Positions 46,038 through 54,733 of a DNA stretch of 64,000 bases are shown in pieces. The DNA comes from Paenibacillus sp. JZ16 (GTDB lineage Bacteria > Bacillota > Bacilli > Paenibacillales > Paenibacillaceae): contig NZ_CP017659.1 in the NCBI RefSeq assembly GCF_015326965.1, positions 6,080,001 to 6,144,000 on the forward strand, written 5' to 3'. A program made the translations under genes and the position numbers. A model generated the notes under the pieces. It did no database searches and was not told the origin of the DNA. It was given only the letters and a program-made list of their open reading frames with translations. The stretch's first letter is position 1; every line of letters begins with the position of its first letter.

Positions 46038-46214
46038 TCAGGAAGATGAAGAGTTTCCGCGGTTGCTCGTTTCACTGCCATCCGGCTTCTCGTGTTTGAT
46101 GCTGCCTGGTATCGGGATGCTGTCCGGATATGAATCCTCGACAAACAGGCCAAAATCCTCATCAATGTCGCGTTCGGTCACTAAACGTGGGTTCTCGTCA
46201 GGATGCTTCTTCAT
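46038..46214 (-). CDS. Small acidic uncharacterised protein
   Basis: Predicted 58-residue protein starting MKKHPDENPRLVTERDIDED and ending in a Ser run. AGGAGGAAC lies 5 bases before ATG at 46214, a very strong site, and the reading frame shows balanced codon use. It is Asp/Glu/Pro-rich with no membrane segment. It stops 92 bases before the start of the 130-residue protein gene on the same strand. Confidence 0.6.
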   Translation of the reverse strand: MKKHPDENPRLVTERDIDEDFGLFVEDSYPDSIPIPGSIKHEKPDGSETSNRGNSSSS

Positions 46215-46324
46215 CGGCTGTTCCTCCTATTAAATCTAGTCTTTGAAATGGTTGGCTAGTATAAGAACTGATAGCTCGACCCATACTGTTTTACTATAAA
46301 AGATGTTGTATGGGAGGCATAGGC

Positions 46325-46432
46325 ATGGAAAGAAAGGGAAACATATTAACAGCACTCATATGGGGTACCTTGATCGGCATCCTGCTGTGGATGTCATTTC
46401 TCGGCTGGCTGGATATCATATTCGGAAAATAG
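46325..46432 (+). CDS. Small single-span membrane protein
   Basis: Predicted 35-residue protein, MERKGNILTALIWG then a hydrophobic helix (about 7-26) and GWLDIIFGK. GGGAGG at 46312-46317 is 7 bases before ATG at 46325 and a terminator follows 22 bases after the stop, so the unit has all gene signals. Such mini-proteins often modulate membrane complexes; its role is unknown. Confidence 0.65.
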   Translation: MERKGNILTALIWGTLIGILLWMSFLGWLDIIFGK

Positions 46433-46454
46433 AGGATCGAACCCATACAAGTAT

Positions 46455-46488
46455 AAAACCCGCCTTCCTATTAGGAGAGGCGGGTTTT
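46455..46488. terminator. Bidirectional terminator
   Basis: AAAACCCGCCTT pairs with AGGCGGGTTTT around CCTATTAGGAG. It lies between the small membrane-protein gene and the convergent acidic-protein gene. Confidence 0.85.
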
Positions 46489-46494
46489 GCAGGT

Positions 46495-47193
46495 TTAGTC
46501 GTCCTCACCATGGCTGCCGTTTAGTAGATCGGTACCGTGCATCTGTTCCGTTGGCGGGGCGGCTGGGTCCACCGGGCTGTTAGCCGCTATGGCGTCCGCA
46601 TCCGGTACATCCTCCAGCGGCTGGTATTCATCTTCTTCGGTTGGGTAATTCGTAAAAATGTCCTGATTTAAAAACGCAGTTCCGCTGCCGGTTAATGAAG
46701 CGTCAGCTGCAAGCCGCCGTTCTGTATCGCCGGAATATTGGCCGATAATTTCGTCTCCGGGGCGAGAAGGGGGCTCACCTTCGACAGCTCGCCATTCCCG
46801 ACTCGTTACATCATCTGCGACATCGCGAATGTAAGTTTCATCGACTGGTCGATCCCGTTCGATTCGGTCTGCTTCGGCCAGCCCCGAGGAGGAAAAGTTT
46901 CTTTCGTCGGCAATGGTCCGCTGATCGGGATCGGCACCGGTCGCTTCCCATGCATCGATGGCGCTGTGATCCGGGTTCAGACGTTCGTCAGGTTTCGCAT
47001 CCGCAGGCGCAGCTTCATTCTGATCGTAGGCGATGTGGTCCGCGTCTTCGCTGCTTAGGCTTTGCTCCGTGTAGGTGTTGACGTCTCTCAGATCATCTTG
47101 TGGAATCATGTCCGTATCCTCGACTCTCCGTTTGGCCTCGAATTCCAAATATGTCAAATCTGCCAGCGTATTGCGGTTATTTTCGTCTCGCAT
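46495..47193 (-). CDS. Uncharacterised acidic, disordered-type protein
   Basis: Protein of about 232 residues, very rich in Asp, Glu, Ala and Pro. It has low hydrophobicity and no signal or membrane helix, so it is probably largely disordered. Segments such as YLEFEAKRRVEDTDMIPQDD and NYPTEEDEYQPLEDVPDAD are typical. GAAGGAG precedes ATG 47193 by about 9 bases; the frame opens 23 codons further upstream. A spore or desiccation/stress role is a guess from composition only. Confidence 0.6.
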   Translation of the reverse strand: MRDENNRNTLADLTYLEFEAKRRVEDTDMIPQDDLRDVNTYTEQSLSSEDADHIAYDQNEAAPADAKPDERLNPDHSAIDAWEATGADPDQRTIADERNFSSSGLAEADRIERDRPVDETYIRDVADDVTSREWRAVEGEPPSRPGDEIIGQYSGDTERRLAADASLTGSGTAFLNQDIFTNYPTEEDEYQPLEDVPDADAIAANSPVDPAAPPTEQMHGTDLLNGSHGEDD

Positions 47194-47477
47194 AGGGTCC
47201 ATCTCCTTCCAAGAGTTCAAATACAATAGGTTTCTATACTTCGACTTTACCCGCTGAATCAAGAATGAATCTTGGATCTTTTCAGGTTATGATAAACCAA
47301 ACAAGTTTTATCTTTCCCTGTCATTTGCCGTATTATGAATATTTTTAAATTGGAAAAATGGACGTAATTCAAGACAAACGGGAGAAAATGAATGATATCG
47401 TGGGATAGGTTCCTTAAATTGAATAATGAAATTTTGAAATGATCCCGTTATAATCGAAAAAGTGATTATCGGACCAG

Positions 47478-47513
47478 GACAATCCTGAGAGTGGATTGTC
47501 AAACCACTATAAT
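47478..47513 (+). promoter_or_regulatory. Inverted repeat and -10 box before the SulP gene
   Basis: GACAATCC-TGAGAGT-GGATTGTC (47478-47500) is a perfect 8-bp inverted repeat just upstream of a consensus TATAAT at 47508-47513. It is positioned as an operator over the -35 region. The remainder of the 342-base gap 47194-47535 is A/T-rich and shows nothing else I can support. Confidence 0.5.
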
Positions 47514-47535
47514 AGAACAGGAAGTGATCAGGACT

Positions 47536-48987
47536 TTGTTTCAATGGATTAAACAAGGCTTCTTTGGCAACTCGCGCAGGGATATTTTGTCAGGATTGAC
47601 GGTAGCGTTCGCTCTCATACCGGAAGCGATCGCATTCTCCATCATGGCTGGCGTCGATCCCATGGTTGGACTCTATGCCTCTTTTGTGATAGCAGTCAGT
47701 ATTTCATTCTTTGGCGGCCGTCCCGGCATGATCTCCGCAGCAACAGGGGCCATGGCGTCATTAATGGGGCCGCTCGTGGCGATGCACGGGATCGAGTATT
47801 TGTATGCGGCAACCATTCTTACAGGTATTTTGCAATTGTTGATGGGGGCGCTCAAATTCGGGCGGTTTATTACATTTGTTCCCCAGCCGGTCATCACCGG
47901 ATTCGTGAACTCACTGGCCATCATCATATTTCTGGCCCAGCTTCCGAATTTCAAGGGCGAGTCGTGGCCCATGTACTTGATGGTCATCGGAACGCTGCTT
48001 ATCATCTACTTGCTGCCGCTGATTACCAAAGCAGTTCCTTCGGCGCTTGTTGCCATCATTGTGATGACCATCATCGCGGTGTGGTTCAAAGCTCCTGTGC
48101 AAACGGTGGGCGACATGGGCAACATTACGCAGGCTCTTCCGTTCTTCCACATTCCGAATGTAACCATCAGTTTGGATATGATCATGACGATATTGCCTAT
48201 ATCTCTGGCTCTTGCTGTCGTCGGGATGACGGAATCGCTGCTGACGGCGTCACTCGTGGATGAGATGACGGAGACCGGCAGCGACAAGAACCGCGAAATC
48301 CGCGGGCAGGGAGTTTCCAACGTGATCACTGGATTCTTCGGCGGCATGGCCGGTTGCGCCATGATCGGACAGACAGTGATTAATGTCAAATCGGGCGGTC
48401 GCACCCGGTTATCAACGCTGGTGTCCGGTGTGTTCCTGCTGTTTCTCATCATTGTGCTCGGTGATGTCGTGAAACAAATTCCGATGGCAGCGCTTGTCGG
48501 GGTCATGTTTATGGTTTCCATCGGTACATTTGAATGGGGATCGCTTCGCACACTTCATCGTGTACCACTAGGTGATGCCATAGTCATGCTGGCAACGGTA
48601 ATCATCGTGGTGGCCACGCATAATCTGGCCATCGGGGTCATGATCGGAATTATATTAAGCGCGCTGAATTTCGGCTGGAAAATGGCAAAAATCCATGCCG
48701 TACCGCATGTGCAGCCAAACGGTACGAAGGTATACGAAATCCGGGGACAGTTATTTTTCGGAACGATGATGTATTTTGTAAACCTGTTTGACGTAAATGA
48801 GGACCCTGAGCAGGTCGTGATTGATTTTTCCAAATCCCATGTATGGGATCAGTCAGCCACCAATGCTATTTCCAAGGTATTGAATAAGTACAAGGAAGCG
48901 GGTAAAGACATCAGGCTCGTGGGGTTGAACGACGAAAGTCAGCGGATGGTTGATAAAGTCGGCCTTGCTTCAAGCTCCACACACTAG
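47536..48987 (+). CDS. SulP-family anion transporter with STAS domain
   Basis: Membrane transporter of about 483 residues. The N-terminal part (about 1-370) has 10-12 membrane spans; the family motif appears as [19 protein letters not shown] and [18 protein letters not shown] short C-terminal STAS-like domain (about 390-480) contains [19 protein letters not shown], a site usually phosphorylated in STAS proteins. Bacterial members carry bicarbonate, sulfate or dicarboxylates. TTG at 47536 has AGGAAGTG upstream and lies after the TATAAT box; GTG 47524 and an upstream ORF start at 47491 are less likely. Confidence 0.87.
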   Translation: MFQWIKQGFFGNSRRDILSGLTVAFALIPEAIAFSIMAGVDPMVGLYASFVIAVSISFFGGRPGMISAATGAMASLMGPLVAMHGIEYLYAATILTGILQLLMGALKFGRFITFVPQPVITGFVNSLAIIIFLAQLPNFKGESWPMYLMVIGTLLIIYLLPLITKAVPSALVAIIVMTIIAVWFKAPVQTVGDMGNITQALPFFHIPNVTISLDMIMTILPISLALAVVGMTESLLTASLVDEMTETGSDKNREIRGQGVSNVITGFFGGMAGCAMIGQTVINVKSGGRTRLSTLVSGVFLLFLIIVLGDVVKQIPMAALVGVMFMVSIGTFEWGSLRTLHRVPLGDAIVMLATVIIVVATHNLAIGVMIGIILSALNFGWKMAKIHAVPHVQPNGTKVYEIRGQLFFGTMMYFVNLFDVNEDPEQVVIDFSKSHVWDQSATNAISKVLNKYKEAGKDIRLVGLNDESQRMVDKVGLASSSTH

Positions 48988-48993
48988 AGGTGT

Positions 48994-49035
48994 AAGGGAT
49001 TGCTTTTAACCTTAGGGTTAAGGGCGATCCCTTTT
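48994..49035 (+). terminator. Intrinsic terminator of the SulP gene
   Basis: AAGGGAT-GC-TTAACC pairs with GGTTAA-GC-ATCCCTT, followed by TTTC. Confidence 0.85.
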
Positions 49036-49182
49036 CATTTGCCTGTATGTAATAAAAAATTTACAAACGGAACAGACGTTTCATGTTATATTGATTGTAA
49101 ATGAACACGAAGTTTGTCGAATCGGCAAGACGGAGAAGATGCGGACTTTTATTGACTATAGACGGTTAGAGGTGCTGACTAG

Positions 49183-51099
49183 ATGAAGGATATGCCCAAA
49201 TCCATATTCCTGCTTCTGCTGGTGGTGCCGCTGCTGCTGATTATATCGACCATATCACCGGGAAAATCGGACGCAAAGAGTTCTCAAATCGTGATATCCG
49301 ATTGGCAGTTTATGTGGGATAACGAACAACAGGAGGTTGTTTCGCCGGTCAACCTGCAGGGAAGAAGCTGGTTGACGGGAATACCAGACAAGAAGGGCCC
49401 CCCCGAGTCAGATGGGGTGTATTCAGCATGGAATCGTTTTACTTTACCGGCTCTCCCTTGGAAACATTCGGCCATCATGATTGACCGCATCAAGGGACAG
49501 GATGTTGTGGCTTTCTTGGAGAATGAACAGGTGTATGAAGCCAAGCGAGACTATATGTACACGAATCATTCTCTTCTGCTTCCGGTCCATCCGGATGATG
49601 CCGGCAAGACCGTTTATATATGGACGAACGGCGTCAAGGATATGACGTTAGGCATCGAAGGCGATATTATACTTGGCGAATATGAGCATTTGCGTGGAAA
49701 CTTTATCAAGAAGGACCTGGAAGATTTCATATTGGGCAGCTCGTTTCTGTTTATTGCGGTGGTCATGTTCTTTTGCTGCTTGTTCCTCCCGAAGCATACG
49801 GTATCCAGCTGGCTGTCGCTTAGCGTGGTTATTCTGGCAAGCGGGGCTATGCTTATTACGTATTCACCGTTCCTATACACTTTCTATGGAGAGCAAGGCA
49901 GCGTGTGGGTCTCGGTGTTTGATATTTCACTCTTCGCCGTGCTGCCGGCGCTGTATTACTATTTTGAGAATATGTATGGCCCCGGGCCCTATCGAGTCAT
50001 TCGCTACTGCCGAAGATTTCAAATAGCCTATTCCGTCATATGCCTGATATTTCTAGTTGCCCATGTGGTCAGCCATCATTCATTTTACGAGATCTACTAT
50101 TTGGTTTCGGTGAAGATCCTGGGTATTCTGATTATCCTGCAGATGCTGCTGCTGGTCGGTACTACGATTCTGTATGCATCCAAGCGGAACAAGGACGCTT
50201 ATATCTTTTCTGTAGGCTTTGGGATAATGGCGTTAGCGACGCTCGGAGATCTGCTGGCTTTTTATTACCATGACGGGGAATATCATTTCTTTTTATGGAA
50301 GTGGGGCATTATCGGACTGATTGTCTCCTTGATCGTCATGCTGGGCCGTAAATTCGTCCGCAGCCATGAGCAAGTGCTGCAGTATTCCAGGAAACTGGAG
50401 ATGTTTAATAATGAGCTTCAGCGATCGGAGAAGATGGAGATCATCAGCGAGCTGGCCGCCTCAGTAGCACACGAGGTTCGTAATCCACTGCAAGTGACAC
50501 GCGGCTTCATGCAGCTGCTGGCACAGAACACCAAACAGGCGGAGAAGGAGTATTTTGGCCTGGCGTTGAAGGAGCTGGATCGGGCTTCGGGAATCATCAC
50601 GGATTTCCTCACATTTGCTAAGCCTCAATTAGAGAACGAGACCAAGCTGAATGTGTATGAAGAGTTGAAGCACGTAAAAGGCATCCTGTTGCCGCTTGCC
50701 AATCTTAGCGGAGGCTCGATCGAGCTGGATAACGCAAAGGAATTATTCATGAAGGGTAATTCTTCCAAACTTAAACAAGCGATGATTAATATCGTCAAGA
50801 ATAGTATCGAATCACTGGATGGAGAAGGGGTTATTCGCATATGGGCCTATGCCAAGGGAGAAGAAGTGGTGATTCATATCAAAGATGACGGCATCGGAAT
50901 GGATGCTGCCGATCTTGAGAGACTTGGCGAGGCTTACTTCTCCAATAAATCCAAAGGGACGGGGCTTGGCTTGATGGTTACCTTTCGAATCATCGAAGCG
51001 ATGCATGGCACCATTCATTTTGTTAGTGAGAAGGGCAGCGGGACCGAGGCCATTATACGCTTTCCGGCCGTACCTGCTACGCAGGAATCGGAAGTATAA
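49183..51099 (+). CDS. 7TM sensor histidine kinase, first of a tandem pair
   Basis: Kinase of 638 residues. A signal/anchor is followed by an outside jelly-roll-like domain (about 30-170, WQFMWDNEQQ...). Seven hydrophobic helices (about 185-390) follow, as in 7TMR-DISM receptors. Next come a coiled linker (KLEMFNNELQRSEKMEIIS) and a HisKA domain with phosphoacceptor His in AASVAHEVRNPLQVTRGF. The HATPase has VKNSIES, DDGIGM and GTGLGLMVTF. Its neighbour at 51249 has the same architecture and near-identical kinase core. No response regulator is nearby, which fits a Spo0F-type phosphorelay input (inference). GAGGTGC precedes ATG. Confidence 0.87.
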   Translation: MKDMPKSIFLLLLVVPLLLIISTISPGKSDAKSSQIVISDWQFMWDNEQQEVVSPVNLQGRSWLTGIPDKKGPPESDGVYSAWNRFTLPALPWKHSAIMIDRIKGQDVVAFLENEQVYEAKRDYMYTNHSLLLPVHPDDAGKTVYIWTNGVKDMTLGIEGDIILGEYEHLRGNFIKKDLEDFILGSSFLFIAVVMFFCCLFLPKHTVSSWLSLSVVILASGAMLITYSPFLYTFYGEQGSVWVSVFDISLFAVLPALYYYFENMYGPGPYRVIRYCRRFQIAYSVICLIFLVAHVVSHHSFYEIYYLVSVKILGILIILQMLLLVGTTILYASKRNKDAYIFSVGFGIMALATLGDLLAFYYHDGEYHFFLWKWGIIGLIVSLIVMLGRKFVRSHEQVLQYSRKLEMFNNELQRSEKMEIISELAASVAHEVRNPLQVTRGFMQLLAQNTKQAEKEYFGLALKELDRASGIITDFLTFAKPQLENETKLNVYEELKHVKGILLPLANLSGGSIELDNAKELFMKGNSSKLKQAMINIVKNSIESLDGEGVIRIWAYAKGEEVVIHIKDDGIGMDAADLERLGEAYFSNKSKGTGLGLMVTFRIIEAMHGTIHFVSEKGSGTEAIIRFPAVPATQESEV

Positions 51100-51103
51100 A
51101 TGG

Positions 51104-51134
51104 AAGAGAGATACCATAACGGTGTCTCTCTTTG
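51104..51134 (+). terminator. Terminator between the two tandem kinases
   Basis: AGAGAGATACC-ATAAC-GGTGTCTCTCT followed by TTGTT. The second kinase thus has its own promoter; a TATAAT-like box is at about 51229. Confidence 0.78.
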
Positions 51135-51248
51135 TTACATCTATAATAGAAAATTTTATCATTTTTCCGAATTTTAGAAGGTGGAAGGTTTTGTTGCATC
51201 GAATAACACAGTAAGAGTTTCACTCATTATAATGTTTGAGGTGCGTCA

Positions 51249-53138
51249 ATGAAGTCTGGATGGAGAATCGCTGTGTTCCTGATCATCGTATTTACTTTAA
51301 GCCAGGGGCTCCCCAGGCTTGTCTTTGCCACCGAAGAAACGGCAGTTCGTGCAGCGATTAAGGAGTGGAGAATCCTCTGGTCGGAGTCCCGGGGGATACC
51401 AGAGAGCGTCCCCGTCCATATCAATGACTGGATGGAAACTTCGGCCGGTGATTCGAAGCCTTTTAAGCCGCATACCAAGGCATCCGCGTGGATTCATATG
51501 AAGATTCCCGAGATCGCATCCACATCCCCTGGCATTTTGATTGATAAGCTCCACGGACAGCAGGTTGCGGTTTATGCGAACCATGAGAAGATTTACGAAT
51601 CTACCCGAACGTACAATTATGAGCTTAATTACATCTTGCTTCCTCTGCATCAGAACATGCTCGGCAAGGACCTTCACATCTGGCTGGAGACCGCTAGAGA
51701 TCATGTGACGATTGAAGGGAAAATCCTTGTCGGCGATTATCAGGACATGTTTAATCGGTTTATCAAGTCGAATTTAATGGACATCATTCTTGGGAGCGCC
51801 TTTATATTTATCGCATTGGTGATGTTGATCTGCGCTATTTTTTTGAACAGAAAATATTTGGTCGCTGTATTATCCCTTTCTTGCATTATTTTATCTGTAG
51901 GCATACTGGTGTTTACATACTCCCCGTTTCTTTATACGATTTTTAATCAATATGGAAATATTTACACTCACTTATATGACATCTCATTATTTATCTTACT
52001 TCCTTCGTTCAGTCTCTTTTTTGAAACCATCTTTGGGCCCGGCTGGAAGGGCTTGCTGCGCAAACTCCGCAAGTTCCAGATATTTTACTCGCTGTTTTGC
52101 GGGCTGTTTCTGATTGTTAATCAATGGGGTTCGAATCAATGGTTCGATCTGTATTATTTCTTCTCCGTTCATGTAATGGGTATTGTGATGATCGTTCAAT
52201 TTGTTTTGCTGGTCGGAAGCTCCATGTATTATGCCGTGAAGGGTAATAAGGACGCTGTTATTTTTAATGCAGGCTTTGCAATCTTCGCAGTTGTGGGCTT
52301 AAGCGAGCTGCTGCAATTTTTCCTCACCCGTGGCAGCTACAATCTCTTCCTCTGGAAATGGGGGATTGTCAGCTTCATTATTGCCTTGATTGTCATTCTG
52401 GGACGGCATTTTGCCAAAAACCACGAACGGATTCTTCAATACTCCAAGGAGCTTGAGATGTTCAACAATGAACTGCAGCGATCGGAGAAAATGGAGATCA
52501 TCAGTGAGCTTGCAGCATCGGTTGCGCATGAGGTTCGTAACCCGCTGCAAGTTACGCGGGGATTCCTGCAGCTTCTAACTGGAAAAGCCCAAGCCACGGA
52601 ACGCGAATATTTGGATTTGGCTCTGGTGGAATTAGACCGTGCATCCGGCATTATTACGGATTTCTTGACCTTTGCCAAACCGGAATTCGGCAAAGACACC
52701 GTGCTACGGGTTGCGGAGGAGTTTAAACATATCGAAGGCATACTTGGTCCACTTGCCCACCTCCAAGGAGGCAGGATTACCGTTGATATTCCGGAGGATA
52801 TTACGATTCGGGGGAATTCCTCGAAATTTAAGCAGGCTTTTATCAACATTGTTAAGAATAGCATCGAGGCGCTGGGCGAAGAGGGATTGGTTCATATCCG
52901 ATGCTATCGTCAGCAGGACCAGGTATTTATTCATGTTATAGATAATGGCGAAGGGATGGAGCCGGATGTGTTGGCACGGCTGGGAGAGCCTTATTTCTCC
53001 AACAAAACCAAGGGCACGGGGCTTGGTCTGATGGTGACCTTCCGAATTATCGAGGCCATGAATGGAGACATTTATTTTACGAGTAAAAAAGGAGTGGGGA
53101 CGGATGCTGTCATTACGCTTCCCGCAGCTGGCGAATAA
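51249..53138 (+). CDS. 7TM sensor histidine kinase, second of a tandem pair
   Basis: Kinase of 629 residues, paralogous to the gene at 49183. Signal peptide, jelly-roll sensor (WRILWSESRGIPESVPVHI...), seven spans, then LEMFNNELQRSEKMEIISEL shared verbatim with the paralogue, H-box AASVAHEVRNPLQVTRGFLQ and HATPase with DNGEGM. The G1 motif here is DNGEGM, against DDGIGM in the first copy. The sensor domain is much more diverged than the kinase core, as expected when duplicated receptors take different ligands. It converges on the peptide/isoprenoid pair downstream. The region is more A/T-rich than surroundings. Confidence 0.86.
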   Translation: MKSGWRIAVFLIIVFTLSQGLPRLVFATEETAVRAAIKEWRILWSESRGIPESVPVHINDWMETSAGDSKPFKPHTKASAWIHMKIPEIASTSPGILIDKLHGQQVAVYANHEKIYESTRTYNYELNYILLPLHQNMLGKDLHIWLETARDHVTIEGKILVGDYQDMFNRFIKSNLMDIILGSAFIFIALVMLICAIFLNRKYLVAVLSLSCIILSVGILVFTYSPFLYTIFNQYGNIYTHLYDISLFILLPSFSLFFETIFGPGWKGLLRKLRKFQIFYSLFCGLFLIVNQWGSNQWFDLYYFFSVHVMGIVMIVQFVLLVGSSMYYAVKGNKDAVIFNAGFAIFAVVGLSELLQFFLTRGSYNLFLWKWGIVSFIIALIVILGRHFAKNHERILQYSKELEMFNNELQRSEKMEIISELAASVAHEVRNPLQVTRGFLQLLTGKAQATEREYLDLALVELDRASGIITDFLTFAKPEFGKDTVLRVAEEFKHIEGILGPLAHLQGGRITVDIPEDITIRGNSSKFKQAFINIVKNSIEALGEEGLVHIRCYRQQDQVFIHVIDNGEGMEPDVLARLGEPYFSNKTKGTGLGLMVTFRIIEAMNGDIYFTSKKGVGTDAVITLPAAGE

Positions 53139-53153
53139 TTCGCTAAGCTGCGG
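53122..53153. terminator. Hairpin spanning the end of the second kinase
   Basis: CCGCAGCT-GGCGAA pairs with TTCGCTAAGCTGCGG around TAA. It includes the kinase stop codon. No T-run follows, so it could be a 3' stabiliser or a shared barrier between convergent genes. Confidence 0.45.
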
Positions 53154-53232
53154 CAGCGCTTTGACGGCGATCGTCCCCACTCTTTGTGCCGATAACATCT
53201 ATTTATGAAATGTCCAAGCTGTTATGTAGTCT

Positions 53233-53472
53233 TTACCAGATGGCTTTTGCTGTGGCTTCTGACTTGATCACGCCTGATGGATTCGGAGGAATGACCAGAT
53301 ACAGCTCGTTAGGGTTCTCTTCAAGCGTTCGAATCTCGATGTGGTCGGGAATCCGCACCCCAAGAACTTCCTTGATGGCGGATTTCGGATCGCTAAGCAA
53401 TTTTGCCTTAAAGCTAGGATCCTCCCAAGCTTTTTGAATCAATTGTGTTTGAAAGATGGCTTCTGTCGTCAT
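53233..53472 (-). CDS. NHLP-leader-family peptide with C-terminal Trp
   Basis: Predicted 79-residue peptide. Residues about 12-62 match the nitrile-hydratase-like leader peptide family of RiPP precursors: KAWEDPSFKAKLLSDPK, LGVRIPDHIEIRTLEEN and LYLVIPP are its hallmark segments. A 14-residue tail (SGVIKSEATAKAIW) follows and ends in Trp. The tail lacks the usual GG cleavage site, so this is a minimal member. Its stop is convergent with kinase 2. AAAGGGTGA lies 5 bases before ATG at 53472. It follows a class I isoprenoid-synthase-like gene on the same strand at 72 bases; together they resemble the comQ-comX order. A free-standing nitrile-hydratase-like protein is the alternative. Confidence 0.78.
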   Translation of the reverse strand: MTTEAIFQTQLIQKAWEDPSFKAKLLSDPKSAIKEVLGVRIPDHIEIRTLEENPNELYLVIPPNPSGVIKSEATAKAIW

Positions 53473-53544
53473 AAGAATCACCCTTTCAAATAAATTGGTT
53501 ATTTTTTACTCTTAAAGAATACCATGGAACAAATATAAAATCTA

Positions 53545-54498
53545 TTATTTTTTGCTTAGAATAGACAAGTAATAGTTTAATCCGCCAAAAGAAAGGGTTT
53601 CTTTACTGTTTTCGATATGATTTGCTTCGGCTTGAAGCTCGTCCACCATCGTTTGATGAAAGGAGATGAGATGGGGGGCGTCTATATCTACCGATAAGAG
53701 AAAGGCATGGGTCGCTGCCGCAATGTCTGCATAGGGCTTCAACGCGTTGTTGATATAGATGGCTTCTTGAACTTCGGCCATCGTCAGATTCGTGTCGCGC
53801 GGTCGTCCCAATTCCGATTTAATGAGAGACAGCAGGCAATTGTAGCTGCCATCCGCAAGATCCTGTTTCCAATCGGTCCAATCGTCCATCATCTGCAAGG
53901 TAAGCAAAACATGGTTCATTACATCATTCGTTCGTGGAATGAGGCCTGCTTGATCAGATAAAAGCAATGCTGCCGTGCTTCCCAGCTTTACGGGAGCTGC
54001 CTTTTTTGCAACCATGATAGGGTTGTGCTTGAAGTAATCATCCTGGGTTTCATGGATAACGCCTTCCGACCATTCAAACGTGTAGTTTTTGAAATAAGAC
54101 CAGAAGTCGGAGTTTGCTGGAAAATAGGGTTGATAGGATGTGAGAAATTCGTAATACAGCAGGTTAGCAAGTGCGAGATGATGTTTCGAATCTGTGGAAG
54201 ACTGACTGTCATGGGGCGAGTCCATTATGTCGTCTTGAATGAAGTAGTATAACATGCCGATTATGTTGGCCGCTGAGAGGTGTCGGTATACATCGGCGGG
54301 GAGTTCGGTCAGTTCTTTCATCCAGAAAGGAAGCAGATAACAAATGTAATTTTTGGAACTGTCCTGCTCGAACACGTCAAACTTTCTCAAGTAGGAAAGA
54401 CCGATTTCATTCAAGGGAGCAGGGAGCTCGGATAACCTTGCTTCGCAGACAGAGAATGCGGCAGCAAGATCGTCCTCGAACGGCTTGAACCAGTTCAT
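53545..54498 (-). CDS. Class I isoprenoid-synthase-fold enzyme
   Basis: All-helical protein of 317 residues. It has two Asp-rich metal motifs expected for Mg2+-diphosphate binding: FIQDDIMDSPHD at about 90-101 and QMMDDWTDWKQD at about 210-221. The second is followed by SYNCLLSL, like NSE/DDXXD-type sites. The family includes prenyl transferases, terpene cyclases and ComQ-type peptide isoprenyl transferases. N-terminal FEDDLAAAFSV and a C-terminal Asn/His-rich helix are not assignable. It is the upstream gene of the NHLP peptide, so the peptide is a plausible substrate; a stand-alone terpene enzyme is the alternative. GGTGAT precedes the ATG. Confidence 0.75.
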   Translation of the reverse strand: MNWFKPFEDDLAAAFSVCEARLSELPAPLNEIGLSYLRKFDVFEQDSSKNYICYLLPFWMKELTELPADVYRHLSAANIIGMLYYFIQDDIMDSPHDSQSSTDSKHHLALANLLYYEFLTSYQPYFPANSDFWSYFKNYTFEWSEGVIHETQDDYFKHNPIMVAKKAAPVKLGSTAALLLSDQAGLIPRTNDVMNHVLLTLQMMDDWTDWKQDLADGSYNCLLSLIKSELGRPRDTNLTMAEVQEAIYINNALKPYADIAAATHAFLLSVDIDAPHLISFHQTMVDELQAEANHIENSKETLSFGGLNYYLSILSKK

Positions 54499-54580
54499 GC
54501 AATCACCAACCCTATTCTATTTTTAAGGTACAAGTGCTTACTTGCTATATTAACATGAATATTTATAAAGTTAAATATTA

Positions 54581-54597
54581 CCAGTCTTTAAAACTGG
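54581..54597. promoter_or_regulatory. 17-bp palindrome upstream of the isoprenoid/peptide operon
   Basis: CCAGTCTTTAAAACTGG is an almost perfect palindrome (CCAGT/ACTGG arms) about 85 bases before the enzyme's start codon. The A/T-rich segment between them contains TAATAT that could be a -10. It is a candidate operator for this operon. Confidence 0.4.
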
Positions 54598-54733
54598 ATA
54601 ATTATGGGGTTATTGGTGCTGCGGCGAGGCCTATTACAGACACTACATCAGTTTTTTTGTTTGATTATGGCGGCTGGCGTTTAAGTTAGGAATGTACAGC
54701 GATAACCGAAAATGACCATTAGGAGGAATTCAT

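Noticed and set aside
54676..54715. Sigma-B promoter before the general stress gene
   Set aside because: GTTTAA is present but the -10 GATAAC departs from GGGTAT; not strong enough to list as a feature.
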